Positions 32,293 through 40,654 of a DNA stretch of 64,000 nucleotides are shown in pieces. The notes under the pieces are model-generated. The model saw nothing but the letters and a program-made list of their open reading frames with translations. It did no database searches and had not been told where the DNA came from. The stretch covers positions 1-64,000 of IMG/VR virus record IMGVR_UViG_3300042154_002686. One strand, given 5' to 3'. This stretch comes from a virus. How positions within the stretch are numbered: the first letter of the stretch is position 1; every line of letters begins with the position of its first letter. The position numbers and the translations under genes were made by a program.

Positions 32293-32457
32293 TTAGTTTT
32301 TGTCGCTTTTCTTCTTCAAGACCTCTCCGTAAACTTTTTCAAGTTTATTTCTAATTTCCTGTCTTTTCTTCTCGGAAACCTCAAACGGAGCGTTATTGGG
32401 GAGTCCGTCTACGGTGACTGACTTTTCCCTTTTTTGTGGCTTTTTGTTTTGACTCAT
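32293..32457 (-). CDS. 54-residue basic hypothetical protein
   Basis: ATG at 32457 and TAA at 32293 to 32295. The product is Lys-rich and helical at its C-terminus (EKKRQEIRNKLEKVYGEVLKK). A near-perfect promoter (32464 to 32491) predicts transcription starting on this ATG. No family is recognised; it may be a small head-packaging accessory. Confidence 0.6.
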   Translation of the reverse strand: MSQNKKPQKREKSVTVDGLPNNAPFEVSEKKRQEIRNKLEKVYGEVLKKKSDKN

Positions 32458-32463
32458 AATCGT

Positions 32464-32491
32464 ATTATACAGGTGGAAGTGGTTTTGTCAA
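32464..32491 (-). promoter_or_regulatory. Strong leaderless promoter inside the JAB-like gene end
   Basis: TTGACA (32486 to 32491), a 16-bp spacer and TATAAT (32464 to 32469) predict +1 at 32457, the first base of the small gene and upstream of gpW, portal and protease. Confidence 0.75.
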
Positions 32492-33376
32492 GGCTCTTTT
32501 GTCAAGAAGGTCTTCAAATCCTTTTCTTGGCGTAAATGTATAAGAAAGTCCCTTTTTCTGAGCCCAAGAAGATACAATTCTAAAATGCTCTATTGAGTGA
32601 GCCCGTCCGAAAGTGCCATTTCTAAACGACCCTCTTATCGCAGAGTATTTGTTCATAAGTTCTGATGATACTGCATGGAACTCGGTTTGCAGTTGCTTAA
32701 TCTCTTTTAATGAAATCTTAACACGCTTATCTCGCTTGAGCGTATAAGTACCCTCCCGTCCAGTTGCTGTTATCTCTTTTAAAGCCTCTCGTCTAAACGA
32801 AAGAATATCTCCTGCATACCGTTTGTTTTCCATCATTTGATATATGCTCAAGCCCCCACCAAGCCTTGTATATGGATTTGTCGGGTGATTATGCAGGAAT
32901 GTACCATTGGCTTCCATGCCCTCAACTGACCACGCTCCAACGGAATTTACAGTTCCAATGTTGTAGCCAATAAATCTATCATTCTTGTCAAATATAGCAC
33001 AGTATTCAACTTCTTTTGAGTGAAACTCTTCAAGCAATTTTTCACGATTCCACTTGCTTGACTTGTTGTGCAAGTCGCTTATCTTAAGTCCATCCTTTTC
33101 GTCTAAATAAGCCCTCACTGCCATTACCATTGCGAAATCCCATGTGTCTGCTTTGCCCTTCTTAAGCATCTCAGCAAGTTGCTCTGGGGTGTATGTTTTC
33201 TTTAAATGCTCAATTATGGCCTGTCTACGCTGTGCGTTTGAGAATAGACCGTTTCTATCGTAGCCATCAATGCTTTTCATTATGATAGACGCTTCCGATG
33301 CCAAACGCTGTAGTTGCAGTTCAGTTGGCTCAAGGACTCTTCGTCCGTTTTCTATCTTGTATGTTCTTCCGCCCAT
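32465..33376 (-). CDS. JAB/RadC-like putative metallopeptidase domain protein
   Basis: This encodes 303 residues. The centre (about 124 to 185) has a beta strand (EYCAIFDKNDRFIGYN), then EGMEANGTFLHNHPTNP with HNHP at 162 to 165, the metal-binding motif of JAB/MPN domains. The downstream S-x-x-D is altered (S177-I-Y-Q180), so zinc chemistry may be lost or changed. The N- and C-terminal parts are helical and unassigned. It lies in the packaging module between terminase and portal, where a structural or host-directed enzyme role is possible. Confidence 0.6.
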   Translation of the reverse strand: MGGRTYKIENGRRVLEPTELQLQRLASEASIIMKSIDGYDRNGLFSNAQRRQAIIEHLKKTYTPEQLAEMLKKGKADTWDFAMVMAVRAYLDEKDGLKISDLHNKSSKWNREKLLEEFHSKEVEYCAIFDKNDRFIGYNIGTVNSVGAWSVEGMEANGTFLHNHPTNPYTRLGGGLSIYQMMENKRYAGDILSFRREALKEITATGREGTYTLKRDKRVKISLKEIKQLQTEFHAVSSELMNKYSAIRGSFRNGTFGRAHSIEHFRIVSSWAQKKGLSYTFTPRKGFEDLLDKRALTKPLPPV

Positions 33377-33460
33377 TGTTTTTAAAAGTTAATAGATGCC
33401 GTTAAGACTTATGACCCACCGCTGGGTTTGAGCATTTCTGTTTCAAGAATCTTCGGCCAT

Positions 33461-33604
33461 CTAAAGTGAAATGATGGTTGGTGGATTTAATCGAGGATAA
33501 TACGGGGAATCATCAGAACAACCCACCAACATTTCTGCTGGGAAACCTCTTGTGCCGTTGCCGTACACAATCACCACCAAACCATCACATAACCAATGAT
33601 GCAC
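33461..33604 (-). CDS. Possible small protein after terminase
   Basis: An open frame ending at TAG 33461 to 33463 encodes up to 47 residues from a GTG at 33604, with GTG at 33574 or 33568 also possible. The C-terminal stretch (CSDDSPYYPRLNPPTIISL) is compositionally protein-like. It fills most of a 257-bp gap between terminase and the JAB-like gene. No ATG start is available except a late one, so confidence is modest. Confidence 0.35.
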   Translation of the reverse strand: MHHWLCDGLVVIVYGNGTRGFPAEMLVGCSDDSPYYPRLNPPTIISL

Positions 33605-33633
33605 CTTTCAAGTCCGAATGCAAGCGGAAACTT

Positions 33634-35511
33634 TTAGTTGCTGTCTGGGTTCATGGTCTCCTCGACCTTATCCTGCTTACCCTCCTCTGGAGGGGTAAGC
33701 GTTTCAGATTGTGTAGTGAGTTCCTTTGGTACGCTCAGAAGGCCGAACGCCGCCGCTGGGACAAGTTGCATGACCTCGCAGTCCCACAAGTGATTATGTC
33801 TGTTGCCAATACGCTTCCACTCTGGCTTTCCGCTAGAGTTCATCACACGGGCCTCAGACTCCATCTGCTCGATGTAATCCTGTCCGCAGTCTGACGGGCA
33901 GGTGTGACGGCCAGTCTTGCGTAGACGGCTAAGTTGGTCCTTGAGGGCCAAATTAGAGAAGTGGTGCACTCGCACAACCCCAGTTCCTGCATTGACAAGG
34001 CGAGCAGGTGCGTATGTCTTGTTAATGGTTCTCATCCCGCCAGCGGTCTGAACCTTCCACGGAAACTCGCCTCGCTGGTCACCACGAAGGGCGGTAAAAC
34101 CAAAGATGCCACAGTTTCTGATAACATCGTCAAATTGGTCACCACAGTCAACATAGACCAGAGCCTTGTGCACTCCATTTGCCTTTGCGTAATCATCCAC
34201 ATCATTCCAAGTAGACTGGAACTTCCAACGCTTCATTCGGCTAGTCCCACCCTCGGCCCAAGAACGGATTAAGCAGTAGAATCCAGTTCTTTGCACATCG
34301 ACAGTCATAAACCTTGTGGGAATCTGGTCTTTTATTTCCTTGTCAGTATTGACCTTCTTTGTGGCTGGGTTAATTAACGCCTCAAGTTCCCATTCGTCTC
34401 CCTGCTTGTAGTCTCCAATAGACTGGAGGGTGTCAAACGCATCTGGGGCATCTGACCAGAACTCCGCCAACTGCTTCTGCTTAAAAATACGCATTGGGCC
34501 CGAGTCGCCATTTAAATCTAAAATTAGTTTTGCACGAATGAAGGACTCAGCCGCACCACCCCATGAGCGAGCCGCAAGGCAATTCCATGTGTAGCCAGCA
34601 TTATACTCAGCCGCAGTTGGATTGGTCACCGCATAATACCCCTGCTGGTTCATCTCGTCTCGGTTAGCCCTGCTATCTCTGAATTGGTGCTTACACCCCG
34701 CACATTCGTAAGTGGTGTCGGTTCTGATTTTGTTAAAATCATACTCCCCCTCAAACACCATGGCATCCACGGGTAGGCGTATCTGCTCCCACTTCCACTC
34801 CTGCCCATGGTTGCATCGGGGGCACTTAAACGACCACACACGCTTATCGGTCGTATTCCAGACCTCCTCGGTCTCATCTCCTTGGTGGCCTCCCTGTGAC
34901 ATGAAAATACGCTTTCCAAGCCACCCGAATGAGGTAACACGGGCCGTACACTCGGCCAAGTGGCCTTTTGGGTAGAGCCAAGTCTCGTCAGCCACCAGCC
35001 ATCTTATGGAGCGTCTCTGGAGGTTCTTTTCATTGAACGCCCCCAGACACCAAAGCGTCATGTCGTTGGTCTGGACGGTATTGGATTTAGCCTTCTCCTC
35101 CCCCTTGTTTAACTTGCCCATGACCTGCGGGACATTCTCCCACAGCACCCGAAGACGGGTCTTCATCCAGTCAGCCGCATTTGCATCCGTATCGTTAAGA
35201 TAAAGTGTCGGGGCTGGCTGTCTGGCTAAAATATAGCAACTCAACATCTCAGCCGCAAGCGACTTGCCAGACTGAATCGGGGCAATAATCTGAGTTAGTC
35301 TTTTCTCTGGGTCGGCAAACGAACGGAGTGGCTCTGCGAGCCACGGAGTCTCCTTGACTCGAAAGCCAGCGGGCATCGGGGAGAACGGAATAGACCGAAT
35401 GTTGTTCTCAAGCCACGACACGATATCGCCACCCTCGTCTGGCTTGAACACCCGCCTCATGCGAGCCTCAAGCGAGTCGATAAGTTTAATCTTTGGCTCT
35501 GTGTCTATCAT
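33634..35511 (-). CDS. Terminase large subunit (GpA family)
   Basis: This encodes 625 residues. The Walker A-like APIQSGKS (about 77 to 84) and Walker B LVADETWLYP belong to the packaging ATPase. The C-terminal half carries the RNase H-like nuclease (for example VDVQRTGFYCLIRSWAEGG and VYVDCGDQFDDV with acidic residues). A Cys-rich insertion (CPRCNHG, CAGCKHQF) forms a zinc ribbon typical of GpA proteins. It drives genome packaging and cutting. Confidence 0.9.
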   Translation of the reverse strand: MIDTEPKIKLIDSLEARMRRVFKPDEGGDIVSWLENNIRSIPFSPMPAGFRVKETPWLAEPLRSFADPEKRLTQIIAPIQSGKSLAAEMLSCYILARQPAPTLYLNDTDANAADWMKTRLRVLWENVPQVMGKLNKGEEKAKSNTVQTNDMTLWCLGAFNEKNLQRRSIRWLVADETWLYPKGHLAECTARVTSFGWLGKRIFMSQGGHQGDETEEVWNTTDKRVWSFKCPRCNHGQEWKWEQIRLPVDAMVFEGEYDFNKIRTDTTYECAGCKHQFRDSRANRDEMNQQGYYAVTNPTAAEYNAGYTWNCLAARSWGGAAESFIRAKLILDLNGDSGPMRIFKQKQLAEFWSDAPDAFDTLQSIGDYKQGDEWELEALINPATKKVNTDKEIKDQIPTRFMTVDVQRTGFYCLIRSWAEGGTSRMKRWKFQSTWNDVDDYAKANGVHKALVYVDCGDQFDDVIRNCGIFGFTALRGDQRGEFPWKVQTAGGMRTINKTYAPARLVNAGTGVVRVHHFSNLALKDQLSRLRKTGRHTCPSDCGQDYIEQMESEARVMNSSGKPEWKRIGNRHNHLWDCEVMQLVPAAAFGLLSVPKELTTQSETLTPPEEGKQDKVEETMNPDSN

Positions 35512-35723
35512 AGAAAACGAATGGTCTCAACCGTCTCAATAAAACGCACCCCTTCATCAATCCCGTCAAGGATTACGAAAGATTTATATTCCTGCTCAAC
35601 CTTGGTTGTATCTTGCAAGAGCACAATGCGGTCTTTATCCACCCAAGTTTCAATTACCATATTCTCTGGTCTTCCAGAGTCCTCTTTGGGAAGGAACATA
35701 TTTAACTTTATAAAATTACTCAT
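35508..35723 (-). CDS. Small hypothetical protein between terminase subunits
   Basis: This encodes 71 residues from the ATG at 35723. The longer in-frame opening overlaps the small terminase gene and is a shadow. It is beta-rich and acidic (NMVIETWVDKDRIVLLQDT). It overlaps both neighbours by a few bases. No family is recognised. Confidence 0.6.
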   Translation of the reverse strand: MSNFIKLNMFLPKEDSGRPENMVIETWVDKDRIVLLQDTTKVEQEYKSFVILDGIDEGVRFIETVETIRFL

Positions 35724-36471
35724 TGGGCTCCTCCTTAATCTCGTCAAGATTCTCAACCACTTCCGCATCCCCATCGCCCAGTGCAACTGCCGCACTACGC
35801 TCCGACTCGGGTATCTCTGGCATCTCAACATCTGGCAATGGCTTAACCGCAATGTCGCTTAATTCAACCTTCGGATTGTACTCCGAAATCTTGCGGAACA
35901 CATCGTCTCGAAACTCTCTAAACGCCTTCAATGCCTTCGGGGGATTGTCGGGATTAGCCTGTGGTGCAACCGTCAGTTCGGCTCGCTCAATCAACGCCCG
36001 CAACTCGCCCAAAATCTTCCCAAACCGTTGCCCAGCCTCGTCAGCATCCACCAACCGCCCTTGCTCCTGCAACCGTATATGACGCTCCCTCTCCAGTCGG
36101 AGCAGGGTGGCTATCGCTCGGTCATAGTTTCCGTAAAGTTTACTTTGGCTCGGGTCACCACTTGCCACCGCTTGCTCAAAGGTGCTTCTCGTCATCTCAA
36201 CCAACGCCATCTGCTGGTTGATTCTCGTGTCCATCTCGCTGTCCCCTGTCGAGTTACTAACACTCGCAAGTATCTCGTCCAGTCGAGCCAAGTTCAACGG
36301 CTGAACGGGAACTGAAATGTGACCAGCAACCTCGTTGTCCGTCTTACGCTTCTCCCTCCATGCCTTAGCCGCTTCAACGCTATCAACTGGCATCCCTTGT
36401 TGAGCCAATTGCGTAACCCGAACCCGTGAAATTCCCAACTCCTTACCCAAATCTTCGTGAGTTAATGACAT
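35716..36471 (-). CDS. Terminase small subunit (Nu1-like)
   Basis: This encodes 251 residues. Residues 1 to 45 are a winged-helix start (EDLGKELGISRVRVTQLAQQGMP, then VEAAKAWRE) as in lambda Nu1, which recognises the packaging site. Helical oligomerisation segments follow, and the C-terminal 60 residues are acidic and probably contact the large subunit. Confidence 0.75.
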   Translation of the reverse strand: MSLTHEDLGKELGISRVRVTQLAQQGMPVDSVEAAKAWREKRKTDNEVAGHISVPVQPLNLARLDEILASVSNSTGDSEMDTRINQQMALVEMTRSTFEQAVASGDPSQSKLYGNYDRAIATLLRLERERHIRLQEQGRLVDADEAGQRFGKILGELRALIERAELTVAPQANPDNPPKALKAFREFRDDVFRKISEYNPKVELSDIAVKPLPDVEMPEIPESERSAAVALGDGDAEVVENLDEIKEEPNE

Positions 36472-36492
36472 AATGTTGCGTTATATGTGATT

Positions 36493-36786
36493 TTACCGCA
36501 GTATTACCGAGTTTTGGCTGAACGCCCCTTCTATTAACCCAGCGGGGGCGGGGGTGGAATAATAGATTCCTTTGACGGGGGGTGGGGTGGGTGGCATGGC
36601 ATTAATCCACACTGAGTATGATGTGTGAGGCACGGTGTTTGTGTAATGGAATTGGGCTTGTGGGCGTGTTGTGTGTTCGTCTGACACGATGATTGCATCT
36701 GCGTGTACAATGCCCCCTTGGGGCATTTGTGATGGCATTACGCCATCAATGACATGTATAGTGTCAATGTAAGTTACTGTGTGCAT
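36493..36786 (-). CDS. Hypothetical protein
   Basis: This encodes up to 97 residues from the ATG at 36786; a later ATG (36738) is also possible because a TTGACT-17-TACATA promoter-like element abuts the first ATG. The product has a Pro-rich C-terminal half (PPTPPPVKGIYYSTPAPAG) and a beta-like N-terminus. No family is recognised. Confidence 0.45.
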   Translation of the reverse strand: MHTVTYIDTIHVIDGVMPSQMPQGGIVHADAIIVSDEHTTRPQAQFHYTNTVPHTSYSVWINAMPPTPPPVKGIYYSTPAPAGLIEGAFSQNSVILR

Positions 36787-36841
36787 TATGTAATAGAATG
36801 TAATAGCAAAGTCAAGCGAGCAGAGGGGGGGGCGGGGGGGG

Positions 36842-37486
36842 TCACTTGCGAGGCCGACCACGGGGGCGGGGGGGGAGGGGGGGCTCTTCATCTGCCTCAT
36901 CATTTGTATCTCTGTTTGCGTTTACTTTCTTCCACGCTTTAGCATATGCTTTGCATGCCTCCTCTGACCTCATGTACTGTGATGGTGTGAGGTTAAACAG
37001 TTGCTGTATACGCTTGACCTTCTTGGACACGAACTGTCTACTACATCCCTTGATGCGTGATAGTTCTGTCTCTGTGGGTGGGTCGCCCATGCCAAATGCT
37101 ATGAGGATACAGCGGGCTTGGAATAGCACCTCTGGGGACTCGGATAACTGCATCGCCATAACGACCCTTCTGACGATGGTCTCCACATCGTCTTGGTCAA
37201 ACATGCGTTTCGGGGCGGGAGGGGGTTCGTCAAAAGCGTTGTCTTCCGTGAAGCCAAAAGCGGTGTGATTTGGCTGAACCTCAAAAATGTAGTTAGAATC
37301 CAGAGTGCCTTGGGGGTTCATCGGCTCTGGAAGGCCGATTTTTTGCTCTTTTGAGAGCGTATTGTACCACTTGCTGTAAACATCATCGCCATTTTCACCA
37401 CTTGAAGATTTTGCGTTTTGCGAAAAATCGTTTTCCGACATAGCATTGTCCTTCAAATGCTTGGGGTGAAATTGTCGTTGTTTCAT
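36842..37486 (-). CDS. HTH-containing putative regulator
   Basis: This encodes 214 residues from 37486; an internal ATG at 37441 has an AAGGA site seven bases ahead and is an equally good start. Residues about 155 to 190 (TETELSRIKGCSRQFVSKKVKRIQQLF) form a clear helix-turn-helix. The C-terminus is Pro/Arg-rich (RPRGRPRK, AT-hook-like). It is expressed from a promoter overlapping an inverted repeat, so autoregulation is possible. Confidence 0.6.
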   Translation of the reverse strand: MKQRQFHPKHLKDNAMSENDFSQNAKSSSGENGDDVYSKWYNTLSKEQKIGLPEPMNPQGTLDSNYIFEVQPNHTAFGFTEDNAFDEPPPAPKRMFDQDDVETIVRRVVMAMQLSESPEVLFQARCILIAFGMGDPPTETELSRIKGCSRQFVSKKVKRIQQLFNLTPSQYMRSEEACKAYAKAWKKVNANRDTNDEADEEPPLPPRPRGRPRK

Positions 37487-37496
37487 TTTTATGGGC

Positions 37497-37548
37497 TTGA
37501 CATGCTTGGTACGCAAGCATATATATAGATATATAATACGGAAGTCAA
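37497..37548. promoter_or_regulatory. Symmetric divergent promoter sharing one -10
   Basis: TATATA (37520 to 37525) is the -10 for both strands: plus -35 TTGACA at 37497 to 37502 and minus -35 TTGACT at 37543 to 37548, both with 17-bp spacers. The inverted repeat ATGCTTG-N5-CAAGCAT (37502 to 37520) overlaps it. The minus direction serves the HTH gene. Confidence 0.6.
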
Positions 37549-37556
37549 GCAAGAAT

Positions 37557-37580
37557 GAAGCCTTTCGGCTTCCTTTCTCT
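37557..37580 (+). terminator. Short terminator-like hairpin
   Basis: GAAGCC-TTTC-GGCTTC (37557 to 37572) followed by CTTTCTCTTT. On the plus strand it would end a transcript of about 40 to 50 bases from the promoter at 37497; on the minus strand it follows the primase-helicase gene. Confidence 0.45.
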
Positions 37581-37665
37581 TTGAGTTTCAAATCTTTGCA
37601 AATCTTTTGAAATATTATCAAAAGTTGTGTTCATTTCTGTTTGCTTGGTCTAGGATTGAAATGGA

Positions 37666-39696
37666 TTAGCGTCTATACTTCACCCCGACCCAGCATTGAG
37701 AGCGATTGTCCCATATGATGATGGGATTGGACGAGGACAGTCGGATAAGGTGAGCGACCACATCCACAGCCGTAGCCATACCAACCCTCATCCTCTCCAT
37801 CGTTAGAGCCACCAGAGGGCTCTGGATGGGGTCTGCGAGGTGTTGGGTGGGCTCTATGTCCACCATCTTGTTGAGGTCAGCCAAAGAGAAGTTAGCCATG
37901 GTGTTCTCGTCATTGAGTTCCCACAGGATACGACCCTCGGCATGTCTAAGATTGAGCATGACGGTGGACTTCCCGTCCTTGTCCTTAAGGCCAGCCCGCT
38001 TGCCACGCTTGGTCAGCACCAGTTCAAAGAATGGCTTCATCTTGTCGGTTCTCCGAAGCACGGCAACCTCTCGACTCCAGTTTACTAACTCAGAACTTCC
38101 CAGACCGCTGTATGCGAGGTCAGAGATGGAGGCCGCTGATGCGTCCTCCTTTGCTTTTGGTTTGCCAGTGTGGTGAAGCCAAATCCAGACGACCTTGGTT
38201 TCAAGGAGGACGGGCTGAATCCAGTTGCGGAGGAACTGAGACGCATACGCTTGGTTAGACACATCCCCACCTGCGAAGGAGAGGAGAGGGTCTGCGAAGA
38301 AGAAGTCTGCATTGTTATGGACGATGAGTTTGCGGGCTTGCTTCACAAACGCTTCCCCAACCTTGACGGACTCACGATAGAACTTTATATTTGAACGAAG
38401 TAGAGTCTTCTCTTCATCACTCAAGTCCATGGAGCCGACAATGCCCTTGAAGGCTTCGGCCAAGTCTCCCGTATCGTTCTCCGCTTGCATCACGATGCAC
38501 TTGAACGGACGGGTGACCTCAATGGAGAAGAAGGGACGACCGATTGCCAGCATGATTGCCATTTGCATCAAGAAGGACGACTTGCCGATACCCGACTGAC
38601 CGATGATGGACAGAGAGCCCCCTTGACATAGCCAACGGTTTCCCAATACGGTAGTGGGGTCGTTCTCCGTATTGTAGTTCTCCAAGTCATCTACGGTGAT
38701 TTCGTCTGGGACTTCACTGGACTCAAGATAAGAGACCCAGTTGTCCCAAGAGTCAGCCCCGACATTGAGAGCCACAATCCTCTGCTCCTTCTCGCCACGA
38801 TACACGCCACCGAGACGAGACCAGCGAGAGGGGTTCTTGGTCATCTCGTCTGGTTCGTAGTCGGAGAGGTAGTCGAACACCGCCTGTCTGCGGAGTCGCC
38901 ATTCATTTGAGTCCTTGGCATCGACACGCACCCAAGCATGCAGGGACTTGCCTCCCGAGTCGATGATTGCACCGATGGGGAGGTTGGACTGTTTGAAGAT
39001 TGCGAACTGCTCCTCCTTTGGGCGAGTGTCGAACTCGACAAGGACATAGCGATGGATTGAGACAGAGTCGTCTCGACCAGAGTAGTCACCCTCAAGGATT
39101 GGGTTGATGCGGATGTACGCACCTTGTGGCTTGTTCTTATAAAGTTCGTTGTCGGACGGAGACGAGCCGAAGTAACGGTCAAGCCACCATTGGACGGTTT
39201 GGAATGTTCCCTTGGAGGCGGGGAACCAGCGACCATCTTCATCCTGCCCTGCCTCGTTAGTAATGCAGACAATCTCCTCTGGCTTGAAGCAGTTGAGGAG
39301 CAGTTGCTCTGTCGTGAAGGACTCCGTCTCGGGGACATGACGAGCGTTAGCCAGATTGACCTTGAACTTGCCAGATTGAGTAACGGTCTGGCTCGGGAGC
39401 ATCCTGCGAGGCTCAAGGTTTGCATTGTCATCCAGCATCCAGCCACGGGGCTTGGAGTGGGGGGTGTTGTATGCGTCCTTAATCTTATGCTTCAACTCAC
39501 GGTCACTCCAAGGAGGGGTGCACTTGAGATTGTAAGCAGACATAAGAGCAGTCGTCTCAACCTCTGCCAGATTAAAGCCGTGTGCTAACGCAACGGCTAA
39601 AGCAAAGGTTTGAGAGTGACCGCCCGAACCAGCGATTGCTGGTGGCATGGCGGAAGCATATCGACTTGCCCGCTCATAAGGAGATAGTGGTGGCAT
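37666..39696 (-). CDS. Primase-helicase (RepA-type AAA ATPase)
   Basis: This encodes 676 residues. The N-terminus (about 1 to 90) resembles a primase C-terminal-like helical domain (HSQTFALAVALAHGF, then WSDRELKHKIKDAY). A primase-like middle (DSVSIHRYVLVEFDTRP, GGKSLHAWVRVDA) precedes a RecA-fold ATPase with Walker A GQSGIGKSS and Walker B FFFADPLLS, then IWLHHTGKPK. It probably unwinds and primes the phage replication fork. The promoter is at 39713 to 39741. Confidence 0.8.
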   Translation of the reverse strand: MPPLSPYERASRYASAMPPAIAGSGGHSQTFALAVALAHGFNLAEVETTALMSAYNLKCTPPWSDRELKHKIKDAYNTPHSKPRGWMLDDNANLEPRRMLPSQTVTQSGKFKVNLANARHVPETESFTTEQLLLNCFKPEEIVCITNEAGQDEDGRWFPASKGTFQTVQWWLDRYFGSSPSDNELYKNKPQGAYIRINPILEGDYSGRDDSVSIHRYVLVEFDTRPKEEQFAIFKQSNLPIGAIIDSGGKSLHAWVRVDAKDSNEWRLRRQAVFDYLSDYEPDEMTKNPSRWSRLGGVYRGEKEQRIVALNVGADSWDNWVSYLESSEVPDEITVDDLENYNTENDPTTVLGNRWLCQGGSLSIIGQSGIGKSSFLMQMAIMLAIGRPFFSIEVTRPFKCIVMQAENDTGDLAEAFKGIVGSMDLSDEEKTLLRSNIKFYRESVKVGEAFVKQARKLIVHNNADFFFADPLLSFAGGDVSNQAYASQFLRNWIQPVLLETKVVWIWLHHTGKPKAKEDASAASISDLAYSGLGSSELVNWSREVAVLRRTDKMKPFFELVLTKRGKRAGLKDKDGKSTVMLNLRHAEGRILWELNDENTMANFSLADLNKMVDIEPTQHLADPIQSPLVALTMERMRVGMATAVDVVAHLIRLSSSNPIIIWDNRSQCWVGVKYRR

Positions 39697-39712
39697 TTTT
39701 GTGGTGTCCGCA

Positions 39713-39741
39713 CATAATGCCCAACCACTTCCTTAAGTCAA
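39713..39741 (-). promoter_or_regulatory. Promoter of primase-helicase
   Basis: TTGACT (39736 to 39741), a 17-bp spacer and ATTATG (39713 to 39718) lie upstream of the ATG at 39696. Confidence 0.5.
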
Positions 39742-39752
39742 GACAGAAACAC

Positions 39753-40229
39753 TTACAGGAACAAGTCTCTGCTGTCTTCCTTCGCCTTAGCCTCACGCTG
39801 ACGCTTCATCTTGCAAGCGAATAGCGAAGAGTCAGAAACCGCATCATTAAACAGTTTCCGAGACCACCGCCAAGCAGACTTTGTAAACGCAGGGGGAAGG
39901 TTGTATCTCAGCCCCCAAAGACTAATGCTGTCAGACTTTTCTTTATAGAATAAGGCATCATCAATAGACTGCTTATCAACCCACTTGTAGACTCCGACCC
40001 AAACATTAACTTCATTCAGTTCAATGTTCTTAAATACAATAACGACCTTTACCGTGTCTTCGGTAAAGTCGGTTGTAATTCTGGCTTCATACATTTCGCC
40101 AGACTCTTCATCTTGACCTCTAAGAACCTTAAGTCCTTCTTCATCAAGGTGAAACAAATCCCAGCCATGCGGATTGCGTTCCTGTTCAACGGGGTCACGC
40201 TCAGAGTGATGTTCAAAAGGGTCGGTCAT
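39753..40229 (-). CDS. Hypothetical replication-module protein
   Basis: This encodes 158 residues from the ATG at 40229; the longer frame overlaps the SSB-like gene. The product is acidic at its N-terminus, with a beta-rich middle (DTVKVVIVFKNIELNEVNVWVGVY) and a Trp-rich helix (SAWRWSRKLFND). It overlaps the SSB-like gene by 17 bases, so a role in DNA metabolism is possible. No family is recognised. Confidence 0.6.
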   Translation of the reverse strand: MTDPFEHHSERDPVEQERNPHGWDLFHLDEEGLKVLRGQDEESGEMYEARITTDFTEDTVKVVIVFKNIELNEVNVWVGVYKWVDKQSIDDALFYKEKSDSISLWGLRYNLPPAFTKSAWRWSRKLFNDAVSDSSLFACKMKRQREAKAKEDSRDLFL

Positions 40230-40584
40230 CTTCAGACGACTCCTTTCTTGCTTGGAATGTCTTCTTTTGTGGATAAGAAGGAGAGCCGCCCTCTGCGTTC
40301 TTCTTGGCTTTCCATTCTTGGTAGTCGGCCTCCTTAATGGCTTCAGCGGTAATGCTGTCATCCGCACCATTGTAAACAAGTTGGTCTGGGGAAACCCAGA
40401 TTTTCTCGCCTGTTTCGTGCTCTCCGTTGTATTCAACGGTTATGGCCTTGATGCCAAACTTGGTTTGGATGCCAGCCTTGATGACCAGAACCGTCTTTCC
40501 CGTAAACTTACCGCTTTTAACGGTGCAGATGTTCGAGAAAGCGAGGTCGTGGAGGGACTCGTTTTCGTTTTCGTATTCGCTCAT
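40213..40584 (-). CDS. Putative single-stranded DNA-binding protein
   Basis: This encodes 123 residues. Residues 15 to 70 alternate hydrophobic and polar like an OB barrel (GKFTGKTVLVIKAGIQTKFG). The linker is Lys/Ser/Gln-rich and the protein ends EDDRPF, close to the acidic DDDIPF-type tail through which SSB proteins recruit partners. It is encoded upstream of primase-helicase. The call rests on the tail and context, not a full-domain match. Confidence 0.5.
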   Translation of the reverse strand: MSEYENENESLHDLAFSNICTVKSGKFTGKTVLVIKAGIQTKFGIKAITVEYNGEHETGEKIWVSPDQLVYNGADDSITAEAIKEADYQEWKAKKNAEGGSPSYPQKKTFQARKESSEDDRPF

Positions 40585-40604
40585 ATTATTGGTTGTGCAG
40601 GGTC

Positions 40605-40633
40605 ATGTATGCAGGTTTCCCCGCCCTTTGCAA
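40605..40633 (-). promoter_or_regulatory. TTGCAA-type promoter in the left arm
   Basis: TTGCAA (40628 to 40633), a 17-bp spacer and ATACAT (40605 to 40610). The spacer AAACCTGC and -10 closely resemble promoters at 62332 and 62690 in the right arm. Confidence 0.55.
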
Positions 40634-40654
40634 GAAGAAAGAAGCAATTGACAG

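Noticed and set aside
35724-35852. N-terminal extension of the 71-residue gene to 35852
   Set aside because: It overlaps the small terminase gene and has shadow-like composition.
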